DNA of 40,938 nt, taken from positions 1-40,938 of the forward strand of contig JAQSWN010000057.1 of assembly GCA_029266615.1 (NCBI GenBank), written 5' to 3'. The translations under genes were made by a program, and so were the position numbers. This DNA comes from Polyangiaceae bacterium. GTDB lineage: Bacteria > Myxococcota_A > Polyangia > Polyangiales > Polyangiaceae. Position 1 is the stretch's first letter. Each line of letters starts with the position of its first letter. Positions 1 through 8,181 of the stretch are shown here, piece by piece. The notes below the pieces were generated by a model, which worked only from the letters and a program-made list of their open reading frames with translations, was not told the origin of the DNA and did no database searches.

Positions 1-644
1 AGTCCGCCGACGGCCGCGCCCTGTAAGTCAATCTGTTCCCAAGTTGCGCCGCCGTCCTTCGAGCGGAGCAGCGCGCCCTTGCCGGCCCAAGTAGGGTCGG
101 TGTTGGTGCCGGCCATCGCGTACACCTTGCTTGGGTCCTGGGCGTCGAGCGCCACGGAGAGAATTCCGTAGTGGTGGGCGTGGGTCCGTCCAATCCAGTC
201 GAGCAGCGGAACCCACTCCGAACGAGCGGCGTCGTAGCGGTAGAGGCCACCCATGTCGGTGCGCGCGTAGAGCAACCCCGCGGCCGTCGGGTGGAAGACG
301 AGGCCGGTGACGTACCCGCCGCCACCGATGCGCACGTTGCGCCAACCGCTTGCGTCCATGGGCAACGCTGGCGCCCCGCCGCCCCCGCCCGTCGCGCTCG
401 ACCCACCGCCACCACCTGCACCGCTCGCCGCCCCGCTCCCGCCGGTCGCGCTCCCGCCCGCCGAACCGGGCGAGCCCGCCGTGCCCGGCGTCCCTGCCAG
501 TGAGCCGCCTCCGCCGACGCCAGGGGTGTTGGTCGAATCCCCGCCACACGCGGTCGCCGACAGCAACAGACTCCCGAAACCGGCCAGGCAAAGCCCAAGG
601 GCGGAGCGACTCGACGGCAAGCGACGTGAACGGACCAGATCCAT
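1..644 (-). CDS. GH74 xyloglucanase-type lipoprotein (5' part, cut by window edge)
   Basis: Open from an ATG at 644 through the left edge, so only about 214 residues are visible. A lipoprotein signal ends at Cys33 (SATAC). A Gly/Ser/Ala linker follows to about residue 95. Then comes a segment typical of GH74 beta-propellers: WRNVRIGGGGYVTGLVFHP, a YARTDMGG stretch, PLLDWIG, and a GALLRSKDGGATW blade motif. GH74 enzymes are endo-xyloglucanases or oligoxyloglucan-specific cellobiohydrolases that act outside the cell on plant hemicellulose. The catalytic aspartates cannot all be checked because the C-terminal part is missing. No clear ribosome binding site precedes the ATG, but the signal peptide supports this start. 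It lies downstream of the sensor kinase on the same strand, separated by 133 bp with a hairpin, so it is probably an independent unit. Confidence 0.85.
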   Translation of the reverse strand, partial: MDLVRSRRLPSSRSALGLCLAGFGSLLLSATACGGDSTNTPGVGGGGSLAGTPGTAGSPGSAGGSATGGSGAASGAGGGGGSSATGGGGGAPALPMDASGWRNVRIGGGGYVTGLVFHPTAAGLLYARTDMGGLYRYDAARSEWVPLLDWIGRTHAHHYGILSVALDAQDPSKVYAMAGTNTDPTWAGKGALLRSKDGGATWEQIDLQGAAVGG

Positions 645-738
645 GGGCAGGGCATGCCAAAAGTCAGCGGGTCCGGCATGGCTTTTCAGTGGTCACCGAC
701 GACCTTCGGAAGCGGCGCTGGGAGCTGGGCGGCCTGAC

Positions 739-769
739 GGGCGACCCAACGCCCAGGTTTGGGTCGCCC
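739..769 (-). terminator. Hairpin between sensor kinase and GH74 genes
   Basis: Perfect 11-bp inverted repeat (739-749 with 759-769) around a 9-nt loop, just after the stop of the sensor-kinase gene and upstream of the GH74 gene. No T run follows on either strand, so it may be a rho-dependent pause, an mRNA-stabilising end, or a regulatory site rather than an intrinsic terminator. Confidence 0.5.
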
Positions 770-777
770 CGACGCAG

Positions 778-2712
778 CTAGGGGTCGCTGGCGCTGGTTC
801 CGGCAACGGGGGCGCGCGCGACGAACTTTTTCGGCTCGGAATCGGGCACCAACTTGGCGAGTAGCTTGGCGAGCTGGCGGCTGTCGATCGGCTTGGGCAG
901 CACGCGGTCGGCGTGGCGCTCGATGAAGGTGCGCGAACGTTCCGTGAGGCCGCCGCCGCTGATGAACACGACACGGTCGGCGAGCGTGGGATACCTACGC
1001 TCGATCTCCTCGAATACGTCCATGCCGGTGAGGTCGGGCATCATTAGATCGCAGAGCACGAGATCGTAGTCGCGGTCTTTGCGGAGGCGCTCCAGCGCGT
1101 CGCGCCCACTGCTGGCGACGTCCACGTCGTGACCCTTCAAGAGGCGGCCCAGCGTTCGCGCGACCAAGACGTCGTCATCGACGACCAGCAGGCGGCGGCG
1201 CGCCGTGAGGAGCGGTAACGAAGGCACGCTCTCGACGTGAGCCACGGCCGGGGCGGACGGGGGGAGCATGATGCTCACGGTCGTGCCTACGCCGAGCGCG
1301 CTCTCGACGTCGAGGCTGCCACCGATGGCGGTGACGATGCCGAAGGACACGAACAGCCCGAGCCCGCTGCCTTGGTCTTGCGGCTTCGTCGAGAAGAAGG
1401 GCTCGAAGAGCCGTGGCCGATCTTGCGGGGCGATGCCGCGACCATTGTCCGTGACCGTCACCGCGATGCGATTGTCTGGGCGCAGGCCGACGTTCACCCG
1501 AATCAACGAGTCGGCTTGACCGACGCGCTCTTCGGGCATGGCCTGGAGCGCGTTCATGAGCACGTTGACGAAGACTTGGGTGAGTCGTGTCGAGTCCGCT
1601 AGGACCCGGGGCACTTGCTCGATGTTCGTCTCGAGCCGCGCGCGGTGCCGGAGCGCGCCCCAAACCAGCTTGATGGCGGCGTCCAACGCCTCGCGAACGT
1701 CGACCAGCTCGCGCTTCTCTTGGTCGGAGCCGCGCGCGAACACCTTGAGCTCGTGGACGATGCGGCGGATGCGGCTCGCTCCACTCGTCGCGTCGCGCAC
1801 GGCCTCGAGCAGGCCCGGGCTGTTCGTCGCCTCCAGCTCTTTCGCGAGGTACTCGAGGTTGCCGACCACGTATGAGAGCGGATTGTTGATTTCGTGACCC
1901 ACGCTTGCCGCCAGGCGCCCCAAGGCGGCCAGGCGTTCGGCGCGGATCAGGTTGTCGCGCGTTTCGCCGAGCTCGCGCGTGCGCTCTGCGACCTCGAGCG
2001 ACAGCTCCGCGGAAAGCTGCTGCAAGCGACGCGCGTCGCCGGCCACGCGAAACATCATCTCGCCCGCGACCGAGAGCACGACCGCCAAGAACCCCAAGTC
2101 GGCGAGGTAGAGGTTGTCGAGCACGCCGAGCACGACCAGTACTTCGTTGAGCGCGGTGAGGTAGAGGATCGAGAACCCGAGCCAGTGGGCCCGCGCCCCC
2201 GGCACGCCTCGGCGCGCCTTCCGAAAGTACGTGACCGCCGGCATCGACAGCGCCAGGAGCACGAAGGGGACGACGAGCGAGCCGAAGGGCGTCGTGACCG
2301 GGATGCGATACGTCACCGCGGCCCAGTGCACGGTCTCTACGACGTGGCCGGAGGTCGTCATCAAGTCGGGGACGAACGCTGCCGCCGCCAGCGCGCCCAG
2401 CACCGCGAGCACGCCTCGGTCGAAGCGCCGGAGCGGCTCCTTGTATTGGACGCGGCAATACACGATCCAGAAGCCGCAATGACAAAGCGCCGACGCCAGG
2501 TTCAACCGGCCCACCCAGGGAACCCAAGGCGCGACGCCGGGCCCAGAAGCGAACACCGCATCTCCGCCGCTGTATGCGGCCGCCGAAAACGCGACCCAAG
2601 CGAAAGTTTGAAAGTGCTTCCAGCCCGGAGCGCGTCCGAAGCCCAGCGCCAACAAACCGATCACGAGCTCTAGGGCTGCGGCTGCGATCGAGAGGACGGT
2701 AGCGAGGCTCAT
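778..2712 (-). CDS. Multi-TM hybrid sensor histidine kinase with C-terminal receiver
   Basis: 644 residues. About seven hydrophobic segments fill residues 5-222 and form a membrane sensor with no sizeable periplasmic loop. A short coiled linker (about 225-262) leads to a HisKA H-box (HEINNPL, phospho-acceptor His273). The HATPase domain has its N box near 383-392, G1 DNGRGIAP (422-429), F box FEPFFSTK (436-443) and G2 GSGLGL (448-453). A receiver domain (about 507-625) has the acidic cluster at 512-514, phospho-acceptor Asp555 and Lys607. All catalytic residues are present. By family it should autophosphorylate and relay to its own receiver or to an external Hpt/regulator; no partner is encoded nearby. 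It is divergent from the PLP synthase gene at 3160. Hybrid kinase with multi-TM sensor next to an alpha-oxoamine synthase recalls CqsS/CqsA and LqsS/LqsA, but the signal is not known from sequence. Confidence 0.93.
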   Translation of the reverse strand: MSLATVLSIAAAALELVIGLLALGFGRAPGWKHFQTFAWVAFSAAAYSGGDAVFASGPGVAPWVPWVGRLNLASALCHCGFWIVYCRVQYKEPLRRFDRGVLAVLGALAAAAFVPDLMTTSGHVVETVHWAAVTYRIPVTTPFGSLVVPFVLLALSMPAVTYFRKARRGVPGARAHWLGFSILYLTALNEVLVVLGVLDNLYLADLGFLAVVLSVAGEMMFRVAGDARRLQQLSAELSLEVAERTRELGETRDNLIRAERLAALGRLAASVGHEINNPLSYVVGNLEYLAKELEATNSPGLLEAVRDATSGASRIRRIVHELKVFARGSDQEKRELVDVREALDAAIKLVWGALRHRARLETNIEQVPRVLADSTRLTQVFVNVLMNALQAMPEERVGQADSLIRVNVGLRPDNRIAVTVTDNGRGIAPQDRPRLFEPFFSTKPQDQGSGLGLFVSFGIVTAIGGSLDVESALGVGTTVSIMLPPSAPAVAHVESVPSLPLLTARRRLLVVDDDVLVARTLGRLLKGHDVDVASSGRDALERLRKDRDYDLVLCDLMMPDLTGMDVFEEIERRYPTLADRVVFISGGGLTERSRTFIERHADRVLPKPIDSRQLAKLLAKLVPDSEPKKFVARAPVAGTSASDP

Positions 2713-2900
2713 GACTTACGGCGGGCAAAGCCCCCCCGGGGGCAGCCGCCCGGACGACACTCTAGAGCAGCAAACGCGGCCTTCGAAGACCTCTGCGTTT
2801 TATGAGTTATTTCTTGCATGATTCGGAGGTCTCCTCCGTCGGCAGGGCGAAGGCGGCGTCAAATTTCCGACGCGGCGCGCCGGTTCGGACGCGCCCTTCT

Positions 2901-2957
2901 GTCGTACGCAAGCGACACCGTCGTACGCAAGCGACACCGTCGTATGCAGGCGACAAC
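2901..2957. repeat. Three tandem 19-bp repeats in divergent intergenic region
   Basis: Units at 2901-2919 and 2920-2938 are identical (GTCGTACGCAAGCGACACC). The third, 2939-2957, differs at three positions. Each unit contains GTCG and CGAC half-sites. They lie about 200 bp upstream of both the synthase (3160, +) and the kinase (2712, -). They could be operators of a regulator of either gene or a simple repeat. The rest of 2713-3159 holds an AT-richer stretch near 2799-2822 that could carry a kinase promoter, and no convincing gene. Confidence 0.8.
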
Positions 2958-3143
2958 ACCTTGGAGTGAAGTCGAAGCGATGAAATCGACGCGCACGATC
3001 GAAAGTCCGACACGGACTTGGCCGTAGCTCCGAAAGGCGTCGCAACACCAATCGCGGTGCGCGACCGCAAGCGAGCTCTGCCGAGCTCACTCCCGAAGAC
3101 ACCCAGACGCACCGAGCGCGATTGGGAACGGGGAACCTTATCC

Positions 3144-3150
3144 GAAGGAG
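3144..3150 (+). promoter_or_regulatory. Ribosome binding site for the PLP synthase gene
   Basis: GAAGGAG lies 9 nt before the ATG at 3160. It fixes this start and argues against the minus-strand open frames that overlap the region. Confidence 0.8.
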
Positions 3151-3159
3151 ACCATCCGC

Positions 3160-4458
3160 ATGTCCAAGCCGAGTCGCTCACCGCAGCTTCGCGTCACCGA
3201 TCGCGTCAACCTGGTCAAGAACACGGCCCGCGCGTTGACCAGCCGCGGCATCTTTCACCTGACCGCCGAGAATCAACACTGCGACGGTCGCAAGCTCTTG
3301 ATCAACGGCAAGAGCCTCGTCACGTTCGGAAGCTGCTCGTACCTAGGGCTAGAGACCGACGTGCGGCTCAAGACCGCTTCGTGCGAGGCTGTTCTGCGTT
3401 ACGGGACGCAGTTTCCGTCGTCGCGCGCCTATGTCTCGGCGCCGCTCTACACGCGGCTAGAGGCGGTTTTGTCCCAAATCTTCGAAGGGCGGCCGCTCAC
3501 CGTCGCCTCCACGACGTCGCTCGGCCACATGGCGGCGTTGCCCGTGATGGTCACGGAGCGAGACGCCGTGCTCTACGATCTGTTCGTGCACGCCAGCGTT
3601 CAAGCCGTTCTGCCGACGCTGCGCGAGCAAGGCAGCACGTGCGAGGCGGTCCCCCACAACCGGCTGGATCTGTTGGAGTCCCGCGCGCGCGAGCTCGCGG
3701 CGACGCACGATCGCGTCTTTTATCTGTGCGACGGGATCTACAGCATGCACGGCGATCACGTCGATGTACCGGGGCTGTACTCACTACTCGACCGCCTACC
3801 GCAGCTCCACGCCTACATCGACGACGCCCACGGCATGGCCTTTGCGGGCCGACGCGGCGCGGGCAGCGTGCTGGGCGTGCACGGCGGCCACGAGCGGGCC
3901 GTCGTCGTGCTGAGCATGGCCAAGGCTATGGGCGCGGCCGGCGCCGTCATCGTGACCCCGACCGAGGAGCTCAAGGAGGCCATTTTCAGCTGCGGTGGCA
4001 CTATGATCTTCTCGGGCCCGATGCAGCCGGCGCTGCTAGGAGCGGCCGTCGCTAGCGCGGAGATCCTTGCCTCACCGGAAATCGACACGCTCCAGGCCGA
4101 GGTCATGGAGCGAATCGAGCTCTTCGATGACCTCGCGCGGCGCGAGGGCCTGCGGGTGAGCGGTAGTCCGACGACGCCGATCCGCTTCATGGAGGTAGGC
4201 GCGGAGGAGACCGCCATCGACGTGGCGGCCGAGCTGCAGAGCGCTGGCTACTTCGTGAACGTCGCGGTATTCCCGGCGGTCGCCCGCGGCCATGCCGGCA
4301 TCCGCCTCGTATTCACTCGCAATCATACGCGCGAAGACGTCGCCGGCTTGGTCGGAGCGCTCTCACGAGCCGTCCAACCACGTCCGCGTCAGAACTCCGC
4401 TGCCGCGCTCGTCGTTGCGCCGGGGCGCACCCTCACGTTGAGCGAGCGGCGGCCGTAG
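3160..4458 (+). CDS. Alpha-oxoamine synthase family PLP enzyme (possible autoinducer synthase)
   Basis: 432 residues, fold type I PLP enzyme of the family that includes 8-amino-7-oxononanoate synthase, glycine C-acetyltransferase, serine palmitoyltransferase and the autoinducer synthases CqsA and LqsA. Visible active-site elements: the cofactor-stacking His144 (FVHAS), the DDAHG motif (Asp221, His224) and the PLP-binding lysine Lys255 (LSMAKAMG). These enzymes condense an amino acid or aminobutyrate-type substrate with an acyl-CoA, releasing CO2. No other biotin, heme or sphingolipid genes are adjacent, which makes a biosynthetic housekeeping role less obvious. The divergent neighbour is a multi-TM hybrid kinase, as in Cqs/Lqs signalling. 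Assignment to the family is firm; the substrate is not. The 3' end overlaps the convergent PEGA gene by 70 nt. Confidence 0.88.
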   Translation: MSKPSRSPQLRVTDRVNLVKNTARALTSRGIFHLTAENQHCDGRKLLINGKSLVTFGSCSYLGLETDVRLKTASCEAVLRYGTQFPSSRAYVSAPLYTRLEAVLSQIFEGRPLTVASTTSLGHMAALPVMVTERDAVLYDLFVHASVQAVLPTLREQGSTCEAVPHNRLDLLESRARELAATHDRVFYLCDGIYSMHGDHVDVPGLYSLLDRLPQLHAYIDDAHGMAFAGRRGAGSVLGVHGGHERAVVVLSMAKAMGAAGAVIVTPTEELKEAIFSCGGTMIFSGPMQPALLGAAVASAEILASPEIDTLQAEVMERIELFDDLARREGLRVSGSPTTPIRFMEVGAEETAIDVAAELQSAGYFVNVAVFPAVARGHAGIRLVFTRNHTREDVAGLVGALSRAVQPRPRQNSAAALVVAPGRTLTLSERRP

Positions 4459-5273
4459 AGCGGATGAATGAGGACCACCGTGTGCGAGCCGACGGGGACT
4501 CGCACGACGCGCGGCGACATTCCGATAGGGCGGCCGTCCAGCACGATGTTCGCCGGGGGAGTAGACGCGACGTTGATGGTGCCGGCGTTGACGCTGCCCT
4601 TCGACGCATCCACGACCTCGGGCGAAGGCGGGACCTCCGGAAGGCTGACGCTGAGTGGAGCCACCTCTCGCGACACCTTCTCGGCCGTCGGAGAGCTCCG
4701 CGGCAGCGCGGGCAACGCCTCGAGCGGGACCGGCGCTTCGGCGCCGTCCGCGCCCGGCGCTTCAGGGGGAGGCGACTCGGCGTTCTCGCTCTCGGCGGAG
4801 GCTGTCTTTCGCTCGTTCGTCGCCTCGTGCGCTTCCGCCACTGGAGGAAGCGGTGCCGCGGCGGCGCCAGCGGGTTCCTCCGGAGTCGGGCCATGCATGG
4901 ACAAGCCGCGCAGCAATCCCACGGCGGCTAACGGCACGAGGAGCACGCTCGACACCACCGCCGCGCGCCGGCTCAGCCTTCGCCGCGGCAGCCGGCTCGG
5001 AAACTCGTCTTCATCCTCCGCGATGAACGGGCCCGGGGGCTCGGACAGAGGCACGCGATCGCTGTCAGGCGCGTGACCGACTGGCCGCGACCGACGCGCG
5101 CCTGGAGCCGGGCCGATGCCGACGAGGGTGCGCTGTTCACTATCGAACGCGTAGGGGCTGAGGCGACTCCCGGCCGGCGTGTCGGCGAAGCCGTCAGTAG
5201 CGGACGCGTCGGTGTCGTCCCAAGGCGGCAGCTCGTTGATGTCCATGGGGGTCCGGCTTTCGATCTTCATCAT
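4389..5273 (-). CDS. Single-TM protein with C-terminal PEGA domain
   Basis: About 294 residues. The cytoplasmic N-terminus (about 1-100) is acidic and low-complexity. A basic stretch (RRRLSRR) precedes one transmembrane helix near 103-123, then a Pro/Ala/Glu-rich periplasmic linker. The last 65 residues look like a PEGA domain (INVASTPPANIVLDGRPIG, then VPVGSHTVVL), a beta-sandwich common on envelope and kinase-associated proteins in myxobacteria. The start at 5273 (ATG ATG) is preferred because GGGAG lies 9 nt upstream; an upstream in-frame TTG would add seven residues. The coding end runs 70 nt into the convergent synthase gene. It is the third gene of the minus-strand group starting at 8061, 128 bp after the preceding gene. 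Precise function unknown. Confidence 0.75.
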   Translation of the reverse strand: MMKIESRTPMDINELPPWDDTDASATDGFADTPAGSRLSPYAFDSEQRTLVGIGPAPGARRSRPVGHAPDSDRVPLSEPPGPFIAEDEDEFPSRLPRRRLSRRAAVVSSVLLVPLAAVGLLRGLSMHGPTPEEPAGAAAAPLPPVAEAHEATNERKTASAESENAESPPPEAPGADGAEAPVPLEALPALPRSSPTAEKVSREVAPLSVSLPEVPPSPEVVDASKGSVNAGTINVASTPPANIVLDGRPIGMSPRVVRVPVGSHTVVLIHPLYGRRSLNVRVRPGATTSAAAEF

Positions 5274-5401
5274 CAGACGTCGCTCCCGCTCCAAGCGGGC
5301 GGCGAAGGTACTCCCGGCTATGTATCGTGAGGGTTACTTTTGGGCAGCTTCAGCCGCATATGACGCAAGAATGACGCTCCGGCCGCGCGCGTCGCGAGAG
5401 C

Positions 5402-6142
5402 TCACCCCTTGAACGGGCGCTTGGCCAGGATCTCCGAGACCAGCAGCTCGCCGAGCTCTTTGAACTCGCTGGCCGTAACTCGCTTGCCGAAGCCGACGAC
5501 GGACTCGACGCTGCCTTCGGCGAGAGCGCGCGAGCGGGCGTAGTCCCAGACGAGGAAGCGGCCGTCGCACTCGGCTTCACGACGGGTGGTCGTCGTTTCG
5601 CCCATCTTGGTGCGCGTGATGCTCGCCTGGTACTTGAGCTCGCCGAGCACGAGGACGTATTCGGCGTCCGTGCCGAGGCGTTGAAGGAGGTCCCGCGGCG
5701 GCACTTCGTAGCGAGCTTTGCCGTCGACCGTGACGCTGAGGAAGGTTTCAGGCTGCGCGAAGTACTCGCTCCAACGCGCGGCTTCGACGTGCTGGAGGAG
5801 GAGCCCTGTACCGGCTTTTTCGAGGGCGCGCTGGCCGCTGAGCGCGCCGGCGGCGTAGAAGGCTTTGAGAGAGCCCAGCTCGGGGTCTTGTTCCTTCGTC
5901 TCCAGGGCGAGGAGTTGCATCTCTTCTCGCTCGAGCGGCACGGAGGCTTCGGCGTCGACGGCGCGCGTTGCGTAGGGCGCAAGCAGGAGACGACGCTTAC
6001 TGAGCTCCTTGGCGTCGAAGTCAGGCAGGACCTGGCGCTCGGAGCTGACCCCGCTCCCGGCGCAAGCGCTGGTCAGCGCGACGAAAGCGAGGAGGGCGGC
6101 GGCGGTGAGGGGGCGTGAAAAGAGCGGGAGCAATCGAAGCAT
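5402..6142 (-). CDS. Predicted outer-membrane lipoprotein of unknown function
   Basis: 246 residues starting at an ATG with AAGGA about 8 nt upstream. The lipoprotein signal ends in LTSAC with Cys27 as the lipidation site. The mature part is mixed alpha/beta without recognised catalytic motifs; it contains acidic and Arg-rich helices followed by a strand-rich region (FLSVTVDGKARYEV, EYVLVLGELKYQ). An in-frame ATG 51 nt upstream would spoil the signal peptide and is not favoured. The gene sits 65 nt after the CsgG/barrel-like gene on the same strand, so the two may act together at the outer membrane. No family was recognised. Confidence 0.75.
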   Translation of the reverse strand: MLRLLPLFSRPLTAAALLAFVALTSACAGSGVSSERQVLPDFDAKELSKRRLLLAPYATRAVDAEASVPLEREEMQLLALETKEQDPELGSLKAFYAAGALSGQRALEKAGTGLLLQHVEAARWSEYFAQPETFLSVTVDGKARYEVPPRDLLQRLGTDAEYVLVLGELKYQASITRTKMGETTTTRREAECDGRFLVWDYARSRALAEGSVESVVGFGKRVTASEFKELGELLVSEILAKRPFKG

Positions 6143-6207
6143 GCGACAAGATCCTTGGTGACGGAGAGACGAAGTAGACGCGCTGCGGTTCATGGCTTCA
6201 TGGCTGC

Positions 6208-8061
6208 TCAGTCGCGGTAGCTGCTGCCGCGGTAGGCGCCTCCGAGCTGGAAGATGAGAGCGTGCAGGTTGGGCAGCTCGTCCCCCACGAAGTCGGATTT
6301 GGAGACCGCCGAGGCGAGCGGGAGGACGTATTGCGCCTCCGCCCCCAGGGTGAGCGAAAAGCCGCCGAGTAGGCGCACCAGCTCGAAGCGGCCGCCCACG
6401 GAGGCGCTCGCGGCGAGTAACGTTTCGAGGCGGGCGTTTCGCGAACGCTCGTCGCCGAGCGAGCCACGCATGAAGAGGCCGCCCGCGGTGACGTACGGCA
6501 GGAAGGTCAAGCCGAGCGCGGGCAGCAGAGGCGTTTCGTAGCCGACGCCACCTTGCATCCCGACGAGCAGCGCGGCGCCCGAGGAAACGACGAAGCTGAA
6601 GTGAGTGTCCACAAGTGGGCGGAGGCGGCTGCCACTGCTGGGCTCGACGAGGAAGCGCCACCCCACACCGAGCTCGGTCGCGCCGTCGAAGTGGCGAGTG
6701 CGTCGACCAGCCTCCGCGGCGGCGAGCCGCTCGCCTTCGCTGGCTGTCCCGTACGCTGCACGACGCGTGAAGCGCAAGCTGAAGTCAGAGGTCATGCCGG
6801 GCGCCTTGGCCAACTCGAGCAGGCGCGTGCCTTCCCCGGAGCTCAGGACCCGCAGCGACGCACGGGTGGTGGTGACGTCGTACACGGTGGCGTAGCCGGA
6901 GCGACGCCCCGGTTCGTCTTCGAAGACGAAGCGGTCGCCGTTGCCGATGCCTTTGAGCGAAGCCAGCTCGACGTGCCGTTCGCCATCCGCGCCCACGACG
7001 AGCCGTGGGCGGATGCGGAACGCCGCGTTCTCACGCAGCTTTTGCACCAGCTCCTCCACCGCGCGCAGCAAGCCGAGCCGAAGCGCGAAGCGACGAGTAG
7101 CCGCGTCCGTGCTCGTTCCCAGCACGCTGAAGCGAGCCTCGGCCTTGAGCGGTGAAAAGCCGCGTTGCCGCGCGACGTCGGTAACGAGCGCGCTCGCGCG
7201 CACGGTAACGGTCACGGCTTTGCCGTCTCCGCCGAGCGTGTAGTCCGAGCCGTCTTGCACGAGCAGTTCGTCGACGCTGGGAAGCAAGACGTAGTCTGCC
7301 GTAGCGGCTCGGGTGCCGGCCTCTGTCAGCACGCGCGGCGGCGCACGACGCTCGGCGCGGCGAGCGAAAGATTCGGCGTCGCCGAGGCTCTCGAAGCGTG
7401 CCTGCGGCTCGACTACCGTATAGATCTCCCGCTGCTCCAAGCGCGCACCCAGCGCCCTTTGAACCAGAGCGGCGGCGTAACGGCGTGAAGCAGTCCTCGA
7501 GAACCGGGGGTCTCCGCGCGGCGGAGTCACGGCCGGGTAAAGGTAGAGCACGCGCGGCCCGGAGCCAGCGCTGCGCGCGGGCAAGTCGCCGGGCTCGGGA
7601 GCGGAGCTCGGACTTGTCGGCGCTGGCGCCGGCTCGGGAGCCTCCGGGAAATCGGCGCCCGCGGGCTCGGAGGGGACGCCCGCGTGAGGGCTCGCGCTCG
7701 ACAGGGCGGCCTCCGCGTCGATCATCAACGAAAGGGCGACGACCGCGTACTCGGAGAGCGCCGAGCACTTATCGCTCTTCACGCTGAGCACGCGCTCCCC
7801 CCGCAACTGGCTATCTGCGTCACGCCGTTGAATGCGCGCCCGAAAGCTGGAGCCGACTCGCTCCACCTTCACCTCGAAGCGCTCGGCGCCCGCGGCCGTC
7901 GGCGATTCGAGTGGCCGGCCGAGTCGCGCCTCCACCTCCGCTAAGATGACAGGCTCTTCCGCGCAAGAGTCGGCCCCCGCGCCGCGCTGCCAAGTAATGG
8001 TCGTAGCCGAGGCCGCCTCGGACCACGCAAGCAGGGCCAACGCCAACAAACATCGTCGCAC
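6208..8061 (-). CDS. Secreted protein with CsgG-like middle and probable C-terminal beta-barrel
   Basis: 617 residues with a signal peptide (cut near residue 19, AASA). The N-terminal part (about 20-125) has two Cys and a hydrophobic ALSEYAVVALSLMID-type segment. A Pro/Ala/Ser-rich linker follows. The middle (about 165-410) has the look of CsgG/TolB-type nucleotide-free alpha/beta domains, where the protein is tested against several copies or inputs (ADYVLLPSVDELLV; VTDVARQRGF). The last 170 residues alternate hydrophobic and polar residues with many Gly and aromatics, as in an outer-membrane barrel. Divergent from the ECF sigma gene 120 bp away and first of a minus-strand group with the lipoprotein and PEGA genes. 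Family assignment is inferred from pattern only. Confidence 0.72.
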   Translation of the reverse strand: MRRCLLALALLAWSEAASATTITWQRGAGADSCAEEPVILAEVEARLGRPLESPTAAGAERFEVKVERVGSSFRARIQRRDADSQLRGERVLSVKSDKCSALSEYAVVALSLMIDAEAALSSASPHAGVPSEPAGADFPEAPEPAPAPTSPSSAPEPGDLPARSAGSGPRVLYLYPAVTPPRGDPRFSRTASRRYAAALVQRALGARLEQREIYTVVEPQARFESLGDAESFARRAERRAPPRVLTEAGTRAATADYVLLPSVDELLVQDGSDYTLGGDGKAVTVTVRASALVTDVARQRGFSPLKAEARFSVLGTSTDAATRRFALRLGLLRAVEELVQKLRENAAFRIRPRLVVGADGERHVELASLKGIGNGDRFVFEDEPGRRSGYATVYDVTTTRASLRVLSSGEGTRLLELAKAPGMTSDFSLRFTRRAAYGTASEGERLAAAEAGRRTRHFDGATELGVGWRFLVEPSSGSRLRPLVDTHFSFVVSSGAALLVGMQGGVGYETPLLPALGLTFLPYVTAGGLFMRGSLGDERSRNARLETLLAASASVGGRFELVRLLGGFSLTLGAEAQYVLPLASAVSKSDFVGDELPNLHALIFQLGGAYRGSSYRD

Positions 8062-8181
8062 AACGCCTGAGTGCCGGCTCGGTCGCTAGATTACGAGTCT
8101 TTTTCTCAGCCTCGACTCTTGCTGGTGCCGGCCCCTCGGTCTGGCGGTGTCGGCCCGCACCCTCTAGTGATAGAAGAGCGC

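Noticed and set aside
2800..3181. Two overlapping minus-strand open frames between the kinase and synthase genes
   Set aside because: They run through the tandem repeats, have low-complexity Arg/Ser-rich products and no ribosome site, and overlap the strong ribosome site of the synthase gene.
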